This document shows, piece after piece, positions 1 to 10,198 of a stretch of DNA of 64,000 bases. Location of the stretch: NCBI GenBank assembly GCA_021927905.1, contig BLLK01000078.1, positions 1 through 64,000 of the forward strand, in the 5' to 3' direction. The notes under the pieces were generated by a model that was given only the letters and a program-made list of their open reading frames with translations, had not been told where the DNA came from and did not search any database. A program made the translations under genes and the position numbers. Origin of the DNA: Chaetoceros tenuissimus. Its lineage: Eukaryota; Bacillariophyta; Thalassiosirophyceae; Chaetocerotales; Chaetocerotaceae. Position 1 is the first letter of the stretch, and each line of letters opens with the position of its first letter.

Positions 1-143
1 AGTGACAACAACTCATATCACACCAATTGTTTGAAATCACTACAATTTAGATAAACCTTATAATTTAGACTTTTGAATACATTTTACTTTAGTCTTCACA
101 CGCTGCTTGCGAGCTGCCAAAAGATGAAGAAACTTGAGTTATC

Positions 144-330
144 ATGAACAATCCACTTGTGGAACGTCAACATGATGTAACTTCAAGTCAAATGAATGAT
201 CCATTCATGGAACAACAGCCTGAAGCAACTCAAAACCAAATGTATGATCCACTTGTGGAACATAAACATTGAATTATTCCAAATCAAATGTATGGTCCAC
301 TTGCAGAACATGTAACACTCATTTACTAAT
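144..330 (+). pseudogene. Fragment with 16-codon repeats
   Basis: A short open frame begins with ATG at 144 and stops at 270-272. Its translation is built from a 16-residue unit of the form M-N/Y-D/G-P-L/F-V/M/A-E, with Gln and Asn near its end. The same frame continues beyond the stop through a third and partial fourth copy to about 330, so the unit repeats with a 48 bp period. It looks like the remains of a repetitive protein-coding exon. An acceptor-like ACTTTAG lies at about 90. The product is not recognised. The frame runs into the dispersed repeat that starts at 307. Confidence 0.35.
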
Positions 331-770
331 ATAGCTCCACGATTGATGTCTATCGGTGATGCGCCTCATTATTCTCAAGATTCCGAAGAATATACCAAAC
401 AACCTATCCAAACAATGAACAATAGCTTTAATCATTTTGTGTGTTACATGGCACCGAATGTTTATCAAACCCAACCACCAATATATTATACGAGTCGCGA
501 GATATATGTGCTCCGAGCTGACAGTCTGAATGGTTTTACTTTACTTTGCAGAACAGCGATTGATGTACTCACTAGTTTTACTCAATTTTGTGTTGAGGAG
601 TGTCAAGATTCATGCTCATAATCACCTCTTCATTTCCTTCTGATAGTTCTATTATTTTATATTATTCTACTCACACCTTTCCTTTATAATTGCCACAGGA
701 ATACATATTTTTTTCTTCCCTTCCAGTTTCGTCAGTGATGAGTTTTCCTTCGCTTGTTATAATGAACATG
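307..770 (+). repeat. Dispersed repeat alpha, copy 1
   Basis: Starts with TGTAACACTCATTTACTAAT. The part from about 493 to 770 is identical by eye to 1379-1668. A 92-codon open frame (343-621) runs through it, but copy 2 preserves only its second half and the strand is simply pyrimidine-rich, so I do not call a gene. The copy ends inside one of the hairpin units. Confidence 0.75.
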
Positions 771-960
771 CTAGGTCTACTTTGAGGCATTGCTGTAATA
801 TTCTTTCAGTTTCGTCCATGATGAGTTTTACTTTGCTTGCTATAAATACTTGCTTATTCTACTTTGAGGCAAAACTTTTATCTACACTCTAACCCGCTGA
901 TGATGAGTCGTCTTAGCTTGCTATGAATGCCTGCTGAGTCTACTTTGAGGCAAAACTTTT

Positions 961-1114
961 ATCTACACTCTACATTCTACACTCTACACTCTACACTCTA
1001 CACTCTACACTCTACACTCTACACTCTACACTCTACACTCTACACTCTACACTCTACACTCTACACTCTACACTCTACACTCTACACTCTACACTCTACA
1101 CTCTACACTCTACT
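961..1114 (+). repeat. 7 bp tandem array, unit TCTACAC
   Basis: About 21 near-perfect head-to-tail copies of the heptamer TCTACAC. The array starts just after a TTTGAGGCA unit end and stops at the next TGCTGATGATGAG unit start. The unit is not a multiple of three, so any reading frame through it is incidental. Confidence 0.95.
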
Positions 1115-1176
1115 TGCTGATGATGAGTTTTCTTAGCTTGATATGAACGCTTGCTAGGTCTACTTTGAGGCAAAAT

Positions 1177-1670
1177 GTAACACTCATTTACTAATATAGC
1201 TCCACGATTGATGTCTATCGGTGATGCGTCTCATTATTCTCAAGACTCCGAAGAACATATCCAACAACATTCCAAAACAATGAACAAATAGCTTCTAATT
1301 ATAAGATACTATCATCCCTCTTTTTGTGTGTTACATGGCACCGAATACTCATCAAACCCAACCACCGATATGTTATATGAGTCGCGAGATATATGTGCTC
1401 CGAGCTGACAGTCTGAATGGTTTTACTTTACTTTGCAGAACAGCGATTGATGTACTCACTAGTTTTACTCAATTTTGTGTTGAGGAGTGTCAAGATTCAT
1501 GCTCATAATCACCTCTTCATTTCCTTCTGATAGTTCTATTATTTTATATTATTCTACTCACACCTTTCCTTTATAATTGCCACAGGAATACATATTTTTT
1601 TCTTCCCTTCCAGTTTCGTCAGTGATGAGTTTTCCTTCGCTTGTTATAATGAACATGCTAGGTCTACTTT
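1177..1670 (+). repeat. Dispersed repeat alpha, copy 2
   Basis: Begins with the same TGTAACACTCATTTACTAAT as 307 and 6934. Its left third resembles the copy at 6934 (both read CTCAAGACTCCGAAGAACAT). Its right part (1379-1668) is essentially identical to copy 1. This is direct evidence of segmental duplication. Confidence 0.75.
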
Positions 1671-1856
1671 GAGGCAAAAATTTTATTTACACTCTAACCC
1701 GCTGAGGATGAGTCTTCTTAGCTTGTCGTTGTGAACGATTGCTAGGTCTACTTGGAGGCAAAACTTTCAATCTACAATCTACAATCGACTAGCTAATGAT
1801 GAGTCTTCTTAGCTTGCTATAAATTCTTGCTAGGACTACTTTGAGGCATCTACAAT

Positions 1857-2066
1857 CGTCAATCGTCACTCGTCACTCGTCACTCGTCAATCGTCAATCG
1901 TCAATCGTCAATCGTCAATCGTCAATCGTCAATCGTCAATCGTCAATCGTCAATCGTCAATCGTCAATCGTCAATCTACAATCTACAATCTACAATCTAC
2001 AATCTACAATCTACAATCTACAATCTACAATCTACAATCTACAATCTACAATCTACAATCTACAAT
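1857..2066 (+). repeat. Compound 7 bp arrays CGTCAAT / CTACAAT
   Basis: The left half (to about 1975) is heptamer CGTCAAT, with a few CGTCACT variants at its start. The right half (about 1974-2066) is heptamer CTACAAT. The switch is clean, so two arrays were homogenised separately. The block again fills the space between a TTTGAGGCA end and a GCTAATGATGAG start. Confidence 0.93.
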
Positions 2067-2244
2067 CGACTAGCTAATGATGAGTCTTCTTAGCTTGCTA
2101 AAAATGCTTGCTAGGACTACTTTGAGGCATCTACAATCGTCACTCGTCAATCGTCAATCGTCATCTACAATCGACTAGCTAATGATGAGTCTTCTTAGCT
2201 CGCTATAAATGCTTGCTAGGACTACTTTGAGGCATCTACAATCG

Positions 2245-2776
2245 TCAATCGTCAATCGCTGATGATGAGTTTTCTTTAGCTATATTCGTTACTGAACGCT
2301 GGCTAGGATTACTTTGAAGCAACTCATTTATTTTACTAACATTTTGATTTTCATTGTTACTATCTTGTTCCGATCAAATAAAAAAAAATAAAAAGGGGGT
2401 CCGACACTTCACAGTATTGGATACAGTTTAGTTTTTTACGCCATTCAAGATTCAGTCCTAGGATGCACTTCTTGTGTCTACTTTTGCCTTCACTTCTGCG
2501 ATCTCTCAGTAGCTACAGTTTTTTGGAAGAATAAAGATCTCGAGTACGCATTCAAGTCATTGCCTTCATATCTCGCGTCATACGTCACGCCTCACACGCA
2601 TGATTTTTTTTGCTGTTACTTGGTATAGTATTTCAATTATATTCAACTTACAATTTACTTTGCTCTATAACCCTCTTTTTCTATAGATGACAACAAGCTT
2701 GTATTACTTCTGAGCTTGTCCGTGTTTATCAATTTCTATATATCGCAAGGATTGGATTAAGTTGATACTTTGCCTA
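2245..2776 (+). repeat. Segmental duplication gamma, copy 1
   Basis: Matches 7468-7996 over about 530 bp, starting in a hairpin unit and passing through AAAAGGGGGTCCGACACTTC. From about 2395 it also matches 3520-3900. It ends at GTTGATACTTTGC, where the other two copies continue and this one jumps into a hairpin-unit remnant. Confidence 0.75.
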
Positions 2777-2814
2777 TGACTACTTTAAGGCATCTACAAC
2801 TCTACATAGCCAAC

Positions 2815-3168
2815 ATTCCTCTCAGTTGCTCAAGTTTCAATCTCAGTCCCCAGCAGAGTCTACTCTTGCAAGATACAAAGGCACTCATCCCACTGCTACT
2901 CCTCGTCGTGTTCCCGAGGGACATGTATTATTTCCTGTTAATGGTGTTCAGCATGTGAAAAAACACCACTACTGGTTACGTGAGTAAATATCCATTTGGT
3001 TATAGTGGCTGTTTTCGCTGCGATGATAAATCAACTGGGAAAGGTTGTTGGCCACGAGACAAATGTCCTGCTTATAGATCTGTATCCACTGCTGAATTTT
3101 TCGCTGAATTCAATTGTCACATCCCAAATAAGAAGAACGTTACTGGTCGTCGTCCAGACACACCTTCT
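2815..3168 (+). pseudogene. Exon-like Cys-rich coding fragment
   Basis: Unlike its surroundings this stretch reads like diverse protein. It has a Lys/His-rich segment, then GCFRCDDKSTGKGCW followed by PRDKCPAY, a spacing C-x2-C-x9-C-x5-C reminiscent of a small zinc-binding module. The two parts are in different frames around 2970. It ends at TCT/GTAAGTATAG, an excellent 5' splice site, and an 8 bp simple array follows within 40 bp. It may be a captured exon or a relic of a mobile-element gene. The family is not recognised. Confidence 0.35.
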
Positions 3169-3204
3169 GTAAGTATAGTGTCTTTCTATTTGTTTCTCTC
3201 GCCA

Positions 3205-3340
3205 ACTCTACAACTCTACAACTCTACAACTCTACAACTCTACAACTCTACAACTCTACAACTCTACAACTCTACAACTCTACAACTCTACACCTCTACA
3301 ACTCTACACCTCTACAACTCTACAACTCTACAACTCTACT
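3205..3340 (+). repeat. 8 bp tandem array, unit TCTACAAC
   Basis: About 17 copies of the octamer TCTACAAC, two of them altered to TCTACACC. It ends directly at a hairpin unit (CGCTAATGATGAG). It is the only long array here with an 8 bp rather than 7 bp unit. Confidence 0.93.
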
Positions 3341-3515
3341 CGCTAATGATGAGTCTTCTTAGCTTGCTATGAACGCTTGCTAGGACTACTTTGAGGCATC
3401 TACAACTCTACATCTCTACTCGCTAATTATGAGTCTTCGTAGCTTGCTATGAAAACTTTGAGGCATCTACAATCTACAATCGCTTATGATGAGTTTTTTT
3501 TAGTTATATTCGTTA
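3340..3515 (+). repeat. Hairpin-unit repeats, second cluster
   Basis: One full unit (3340-3398), one shortened unit (3421-3465) and one truncated unit (from 3480). The truncated one breaks off into AAAAAAGGGGGTCCGACAC, the start of the gamma duplication. They show unit decay and the junction with the larger duplication. Confidence 0.65.
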
Positions 3516-5097
3516 CTAAAAAAGGGGGTCCGACACTTCACAGTATTGGATACAGTTTCGTACTTTACGCCATTCAAGATTCAGTCCTAGGATGCACTTC
3601 TTGTGTCTATCGTTGCCTTCACTTCTGCGAGATCTCAATAGCTACAGTTTTTGGAAGAATAAAGATCTCGACTACGCATTCAAGTCATTGCCTTCATATC
3701 TCGCGTCATACCTCACGCCTCACACGCATGATCTTCTTATCTGTTACTCGGTATAGTATTTCAATTATATTCAACTTACAATTTACTTTGCTCTATAATC
3801 TTCTCTTCCAATAGATGACAACAAGCTTGTATTACTTCGGAGCTCGTCCGTGGTTATCAACTTCTATATATCGCAAGGATTGGATTAAGTTGATACTTTG
3901 CGTCATGCATGGCTCTCACCTACAACGCACATGCCTTCTTTATCCGTGTCTTCATTTCCACAACGTTTCAACCTCTTCTTTTGCATCCTTCGTCATTGTC
4001 GAGCAACTGCTACTGTTCCCTATTGGCACTACTACTCTACTCGCTGCAAATACTTCGCTACACCCTTCCAGTTCCGCATAATTGGAACGCATTCGCTTTC
4101 TTCTTCCTTGTCTCTACCTCGGCAATATACTTTCATTCACGAGAACTACAAATTTCGACTACGCATTCAAGTCTCCGCCTTCATACCTTTCGTCATTAGC
4201 TGTTTACATTTGCTTTACAATTACTTTCAATCCATCACATGGTACTGAGGACCCTACCTTTGCAGTTTTGGCCATGTTCAGGTTTTGCTTCACATGCATT
4301 CTTCCTTGCAATCATGCGAAAAATATTCGAGCTTCTGTCGTCATATTTTTCATTGACGTCACGTTTAAAATGCACTTTCATTCATTTTTTTGGCTATTCG
4401 GTATAGTTTACAATTGCTTTTGACTCGCCCCCTCATCGTTCTCTAAAACTCTCTTCTGACAGATAACACACATTTGTACTTGCCTTGGAGCAACTATTAT
4501 TGTCGTTGGATAAGTCTCTACTTTCATAGTTTGCATCAAAGTCAGTCTACATCTCGATACACACTTGCCTTAGACCTTGGTAAATAATATTGCGACCAGC
4601 TCATTTTACGTTTGGAACAATTGCTTCGGTCTACAGTTCACGAGTATGCCTGTCCTCACAAGGTCTCTCCACCTTCGGAACGCTCTACTTCTACTTCATT
4701 CATCTCCCTCTCAATCTCGACATTTCATTCACAGCTATTCTCTCATTTTAGAACAATCTCTATAGCCTCTATCTCCAAGTTTTTTTGTTTTTACACTTTG
4801 CTTCATAGTCTGGGCCTCGTTTGGACCACACTTGCTTCTCTTTCATTTCATTCATCTTGGTAGCAGGTCTACAAGAAGAACTCGTATCAGCCTATGCAAT
4901 CACCTTCAGTTCGACGACCTTTCAATACCTACAACTCTCTTTTCAGAAGACTACAAATTTTGACTACACATGCAAGTCTCCGCCTTCATATCTTTCGATC
5001 CTATTTTGATTTACAACAGCTTCCCATGCATCTGTCCTTGAAACTAGCCAACCGCAGTTTCTACATTTGCATTTTTGCACAATCGGGTTTTACGTGA
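3515..5097 (+). repeat. Segmental duplication gamma, copy 2 (longest)
   Basis: About 1.6 kb matching 7600-9060 in order, with a few indels (for example around 4505-4640). The plus strand is strongly C+T rich. It contains many diverged copies of phrases such as TGGAACAATCTC and GGAGCAACT, so the segment is itself internally repetitive. Open frames of 60-120 codons in several overlapping frames reflect this composition, and no domain is recognisable. Confidence 0.75.
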
Positions 5098-6384
5098 TGG
5101 CTATTTGGTACAGTATTGCAATTTCATTTGACTTCCACTTTACTCAGCTCTATAATCCTCTTTTCCCATAAACGAAACAGGTTTGTACTGCTTTGGAGTT
5201 GCTCTTGGATACCGAATTCCGTACTTTGTTACAAGCATGGCTTGTACCTGGAATGCATTCGCTGTCTCCTAAGTCAGAGTAACAGCTGGTAGTTTTAGAC
5301 TCCTTGCTGCAAACACTTTGCTCATAAATGCTTGACATTTGGACAGCAGTTGCTTTATTTTCGTCATCTCCATCACAGGCTACAAGCTACCTCTCATTTT
5401 GGAACAGTCTCTACGGTCTTCACCCCCAAGTCACTTCTCTCACACTTTTCGTCATGGTTTGGGTCTGTTCCATTTCCATCATCTTCGCAGCAAGTCTAAA
5501 GGCGGAGTAGACAAGTTCTTAGCAGTCTTGAGCAATCGACAGAGTTCAGGTGTACCGTTTTTGTACTATCCATCATTCATAATTTCTCTCTTGATACAAT
5601 CCGTAGATTCAAATCTCTGCCTTCATATCTCGCGTCATACGTCACGCTCTACATGCACGATTTTCTTCGCAGTTACTTGGTATAGTATTTCAATTATGTT
5701 CAACTTATAATTTATTTTGCTCTATAACCCTCTTTTTCTATAGATGACAACAAGCTTGTATTACTTCTGAGCTTGTCCTCGGATACCAACCTTTTAACTC
5801 TGTGCCATGCATGGTTTATGCCTCGAACGTAATTCCCGTCTTTATCTTCGCCTTCATCTTTATTTCGTTGTTTACATGAAAGTACCAGATTTAGTTTCAT
5901 TCATACTCTCCATACAGGATGTACTTGTTCTACTCGCCTTTATTTCCGCAAAAGGTTCACGGGTACAGTATTCCAGCTTCATTCATGCATCTCACATTCT
6001 TTTCTATGAATCCTCTTTTTCAGACAGATCTTCAGCATTCTTTCGAGCAACTGTTCTTACGAGCGCGATTTCTTTGCATCGAGGGTAGCCTTATCCTTCC
6101 CTTAGTGCAACGTACTTCGCTCTGGTTCCATATCTCATCATCATACACCAGTCGCCATGAGTCGGGCCAACCATTCTCCATTTGTAGCAATACCCTTGCC
6201 TACTAGCACTGTCACGTTGCAACGCACTCACCTTCCTTACATGCATCCTTGCTGCATTCTAACAAACAAGTTTATTTCCTTTTGGACCACATGCTATCGT
6301 TTCCATCAAGTATTTTCTCTCCTTCCCTAATCGCTACACTATCAAGACATACGCTACTGGACATCACCCATCTACTCCTTCTAT
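5098..6384. other. Pyrimidine-rich region without recognisable gene
   Basis: More of the same C+T-rich sequence. It includes a partial gamma copy at about 5605-5780 (TAGTATTTCAATTATGTTCA through CTTCTGAGCTTGTCC, matching 2620-2720). Overlapping frames stay open by composition only. I see no RNA gene or domain. Confidence 0.6.
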
Positions 6385-6575
6385 TTGAGGCAACTTTTAT
6401 CTCCAATCTCCAGTTGCTAACTACTGAGGACGAGTTTTCTTTAGCTTATCGCATTTTACGTTCGCTAGGATTCCTTCGAGGCAACAACTTTTATCTCCAA
6501 TCTCCAACTGCTGAGGATGAGTTTTCTTTAGCTTATCGTATTTTACGTTCGCTAGGATTACTTCGAGGTAAAGTA
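6385..6575 (+). repeat. Two adjacent hairpin units without arrays
   Basis: Two tandem units about 92 bp apart, each preceded by CTTTTATCTCCAATCTCC and containing GAGTTTTCTTTAGCTTATCG, then TTCGCTAGGAT and CTTCGAGG. They lack the expanded 7 bp arrays found elsewhere and may resemble the ancestral, unexpanded unit. Confidence 0.65.
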
Positions 6576-6933
6576 TTGCATTTAGTTTTAAAACTCACAT
6601 ATTATTTGTTTTGTTACCCTCTCTTTGTCAGGAAGCTTGGACCAAGTTCGGACCAGACATGGTATCTCTTCATCAACGACAATTTTGATCTCCTTCGATA
6701 TCTCAAGCACATTGGTACAGTATCTCAATTGACATTTCTATTTTTCCTGATCATATTTTACCTTTTCATGCACAACCACCATCTCCTTTCTCTCCCTCTC
6801 TATAGGCTACCAGAAATCTTCTCATATTTTTTCTCAAATTGGAATAGAACATGAGCCCATCTCTGAATGAATTTCCCTTGAGAAATTTCGAAAGTTTTCC
6901 AATGAGTTTTTTATACATGAGAAGAAGAACCGA
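6576..6933. other. No gene seen
   Basis: About 360 bp of AT- and T-rich sequence. A 201-codon open frame ending at 6854 runs across the two hairpin units and this stretch, but it has no recognisable domain and passes through repeats. I see nothing functional here. Confidence 0.5.
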
Positions 6934-7093
6934 TGTAACACTCATTTACTAATATAGCTCCACGATTGATGTCTATTGGTGATGCGTCTCATTATTCTCA
7001 AGACTCCGAAGAACATATCCAACAACATTCCAAAACAATGAACAAATAGCTTCTAATTATAAGATACTATCATCCCTCTTTTTGTGTGTTACA
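6934..7093 (+). repeat. Dispersed repeat alpha, copy 3 (truncated)
   Basis: About 160 bp starting with TGTAACACTCATTTACTAAT and matching 1177-1336 nearly base for base up to TTTTTGTGTGTTAC. There it switches abruptly to an unrelated sequence that leads into hairpin units. Confidence 0.75.
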
Positions 7094-7117
7094 AAAACTT
7101 TATTCTTCAACTCTACT

Positions 7118-7545
7118 CGCTGATGACGAGTTTTCTTTAGCTCTAAGTCGTTGTGAACGATTGCTAGGTCTACTTTGAGGCAAAACTTTTATTTACACTC
7201 TAACCCGCTGAGGATGAGTCTACTTAGTTTGTCGTTGTGAACGATTGCTAGGTCTACTTTGAGGCATCTACAATCGACAATCGTCAATCTACAATCTACA
7301 ATCTACAATCGACTAGCTAATGATGAGTCTTCTTAGCTTGCTATAAATGCTTGCTAGGACTACTTTGAGGCATCTACAATCGTCAATTGTCAATCTACAA
7401 TCGACTAGCTAATGATGAGTCTTCTTAGCTTGGTATAAATGCTTGTTAGGTCTACTTTGAGGCATCTACAATCTACAATCGCTGATGATGAGTTTTCTTT
7501 GGCTATATTCGTTACTGAACGTTGGCTAGGATTACTTTGAAGCAA
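7118..7545 (+). repeat. Hairpin-unit repeats, third cluster
   Basis: Five units at about 7118, 7202, 7313, 7405 and 7480. The first two carry the perfectly paired inner helix TCGTT-GTG-AACGA flanked by TAGC or AGC and GCTA. The last has CGTT-ACTG-AACG. Short CTACAAT/CGTCAAT stretches separate them. Confidence 0.7.
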
Positions 7546-9060
7546 CTCATTTATTTTACTAACATTTTGATTTTCATTGTTACTATCTTGTTCCGATCAA
7601 ATAAAAATAGAAAAGGGGGTCTGACACTTCAATTGGATACAGTTTAGTATTTTACGCCATTCAAGATTCAGCCCTTGGATGCACTTCTTGTGTCTACTTT
7701 TGCCCTCACTTCTGCGATCTCTCAATAGCTACAGTTTTTTTTTTTTGGAAGAATAAAGATCTCGAGTACGCATTCAAGTCATTGCCTTCATATCTCGCAT
7801 CATACATCACACCTCACACTCATGATTTTCTTGCTATTACTCGGTATAGTATTTCAATTATATTCAACTTACAATTTACTTTGCTCTATAACCCTCTTTT
7901 TCTATAGATGACAACAAGCTTGTATTACTTCTGAGCTTGTCCATGTTTATCAACCTCTATATATCGCAAGGATTAGATTAAGTTGATACTTTGCGTCATA
8001 CACGGCTCTCACCTACAACCCACATGCCTTCTTTATCCTTGTCTTCATTTCCACAACGTTTCAACCTCTTCTTTTGCATCCTTCGTCATTGTGGAGCAAC
8101 TGCTACTGTTCCCTATTGGCACTACTACTCTACTCGCTGCAAATACTTTGCTACACCCTTCCAGTTCCGCATAATTGGAACGCATTTGCTTTCTTCTTCC
8201 TTGTCTCTACCTTGGCAATATACTTTCATTCATGAGAACTACAAATTTCGACTACGCATACCCTTCGTCACTAGCTGTTTACATTTGCTTTACAATTACT
8301 TTCAATCCATCACAGGGTCCTTAGGACCCTACCTTTGCAGTTTTAGCCATGTTCAGGTTTTGCTTCACATGCATTCTTCCTTGCAATCATGCAAAAAATA
8401 TTCGAGCTTCTGTCGTCATATTTTTCATTGACGTCACGTTTAAAATGCACTTTCATTTGCAATCATTTTTTGGCTATTCGGTATAGTTTACAATTGCTTT
8501 TGACTCGCCCCCTCATCTTTCTCTAAAACTCTCTTCTGACAGATGATACACATTTGTACCTGCCTTGGAGCAACTATTATTGTCTTTGGGTTTGGAACAA
8601 TTGCTACGGTCTACAGTTCACGAGTATGCCTGTCCTCACTACTTCTACTTCATTCATCTCCCTCTCAATCTCGACACTTCGTTCACAGCTATTCTCTCAT
8701 TTTGGAACAATCTCTATAGTCTCTATCTCCAAGTTTTTTTCTTTCTACACTTTGCTTCATAGTCTGGGCCTCGTTTGGACCACCCTTGCTTCTCTTTCAT
8801 TTCATTCATCTTGGTTGCAGGTCTACAAGAAACAAATCATATCAGCCTATGCAATGCAATCACCTTCAGTTTGATGACCTTTCAATACCTACAACTCTCT
8901 TTTCAGAAAACTACAAATTTTGACTACACATGCAAGTCTCCGCCTTCATATCTTTCGATCCTATTTTGATTTACAACAGCTTTCAATGCATCTGTCCTTG
9001 AAACTAGCCAACCGCAGTTTCTACATTTGCATCTTTGCACAATTGGGTTTTACGTGATAG
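7468..9060 (+). repeat. Segmental duplication gamma, copy 3
   Basis: Matches copy 1 over its first ~530 bp and copy 2 over the remainder to about 9060. Homology with copy 2 ends at TTTTACGTGAT (5085-5096 and 9048-9059). Here the sequence then changes to the RNase-H-like relic, so this position is a rearrangement or insertion junction. Confidence 0.75.
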
Positions 9061-9104
9061 CACCCACTATGGAAAAACTTTCCGGTCAGAGAGATACTAA
9101 TCCA

Positions 9105-9490
9105 CTGCTGTTGTTACTGGTCTTAGCTCTGCCATGGACCCCCAAAGACTCTGGATTTTCATAAATAGCTGGCTTGATAGCATAGTAGTGTGCTCCTTTG
9201 CCATTCTTGACTGTTCCATCTCAAAATATTTCAATGTCCTGATTGTTCTCCAGGCATGTGTGGATACTGTCTATGTCGCTTGCATGCCTTTCTTTGCACT
9301 CGTTACCTAGTATATCCTGTATGTGCTGTGGCTGCTGTTGTAGGTAATCTCTAACAGAAGAAGGTGCATCATCCTCAGCTGAGGATGGGGTAGGTTGATC
9401 AGTCAGCTTGAGTGAAGGTAGAATTTCTCTCTCTCCAGTTATGAATGCTCCTTGAAGGCACTTCTTCCAATGCTGGTAAGATGAATACAA
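9105..9490 (-). pseudogene. RNase-H-like relic of a mobile element
   Basis: Read on the minus strand, an 89-codon frame (9490 to 9221) ends in a stop. It is immediately followed in the same frame by DGTVKNGKGAHYYAIKP, then GVHGRAKTSNNSSGLVSL. The D-G-T/S-V-K-[DN]-G-x-G-[AS] start and the following strands resemble the first part of RNase-H-like domains found in algal and protist non-LTR elements. No intact protein is present. The assignment rests on motif resemblance only. Nothing is recognised between 9491 and 9700. Confidence 0.4.
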
Positions 9491-9719
9491 AAGTTACTTT
9501 ATCACAGCCTACTGCCCTGCCAACAACATTTGGCTTCTAAGCAAAGAGTTTACATTAACAAGCATCTAGGTAAATATAGAGTAGCAAACACACCAAGCAA
9601 GTTGTTTGGACTTATGAACACCAAGTATGGGTTATGGGGGATTTTAATACAGAATATCCCGGAACTGAGGCAATGGATGGCTAATCAAGGGTGAGGCTTT
9701 GGGCGTAGAGTCTCCCCCG

Positions 9720-10198
9720 TTTACTTAACCCCAAAACTAAAACTGGACAGTGATCATGCTGATGATACCGTAATGAGGAGAAACCAGACTGGTCTCATAT
9801 TGTATTTGAATTCTGATCAGATTATTTGGAATTTGAAAAGACAGGCAACAGTTAACAGTAGATCTGAATTTGTTGCACTTGGCATTGCTTCTGAATTGAT
9901 CATATCTATGAGATACAAGCTTCGTATGATGGGAGTTCCAATTGAGGGACCAACTCATGTTTTCTGTGACAACAAGGCTGTCTACAAGAATTCTTCTGAC
10001 AATTTATCTGACATTCTAACAAAATCATTATCTGCTCATATAAGGAAGAGATTGCGATCTCTAATCATGTATATCAGGAACTAACATTGTGATGCAAATT
10101 ATTGAAATTTAAATTTAAATATTCGAGGAGAGTGAGAAAATCCCACTGTTAGCTTGGTAGATTTTGAGAACCCAAACATTTCTAAAATCACAACAACA
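9720..10198 (+). mobile_element. Copia (CoDi-like) 3' end fossil with LTR start
   Basis: The translation matches the C-terminal RNase H region of copia polyproteins: DSDHAD, then RRNQTGLILYLN, SRSEFVAL, VFCDNKAVYKNSS and DILTKSL. The same landmarks occur in the whole-looking copia element at 60260-60690. A purine stretch GAGAAAATCCCAC then precedes TGTTAGCTTGGTAG at 10147, a plausible polypurine tract and LTR start. Only the last part of pol is present, so it is an old, truncated copy. Its LTR is interrupted at 10199 by a DNA transposon. Confidence 0.75.

Larger units (their letters stand above)
728..2321 (+). repeat. Hairpin-unit repeats, first cluster
   Basis: About ten copies of a ~57 bp unit, at roughly 728, 812, 896, 1117, 1616, 1701, 1791, 2072, 2176 and 2258. 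The unit opens with GCTRATGATGAG, has TTAGC near its middle, then GCTAGG, and closes with TACTTTGAGGCA. Many copies can fold: GCTRA pairs with TTAGC, or TAGC pairs with GCTA around an inner helix. In the 1701 copy TCGTT-GTG-AACGA is perfectly paired. Simple 7 bp arrays fill the gaps between several units. There is no coding potential I trust. Confidence 0.7.

Noticed and set aside
896-951. Hammerhead ribozyme suggested by CTGATGA in the hairpin unit
   Set aside because: No CGAAA partner motif or three-helix arrangement follows in any copy. Only the CTGATGA string matches.
1117-1173. C/D box snoRNA cluster suggested by ATGATGA
   Set aside because: No CTGA box at a suitable distance near the 3' end of the units and no terminal pairing stem that brackets C and D boxes.
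961-3340. CRISPR-like arrays
   Set aside because: Units are 7-8 bp with no unique spacers, in a eukaryotic nuclear context. These are simple tandem repeats.
3449-6854. Overlapping 60-201 codon frames in the pyrimidine-rich region
   Set aside because: They overlap in several frames, follow duplicated low-complexity sequence, are Leu/Ser/Phe-rich and show no domain. The composition explains them.
1-9060. Telomeric or subtelomeric repeat array
   Set aside because: None of the 7-8 bp units is TTAGGG/CCCTAA-like, and the arrays are interspersed with hairpin units and duplications.
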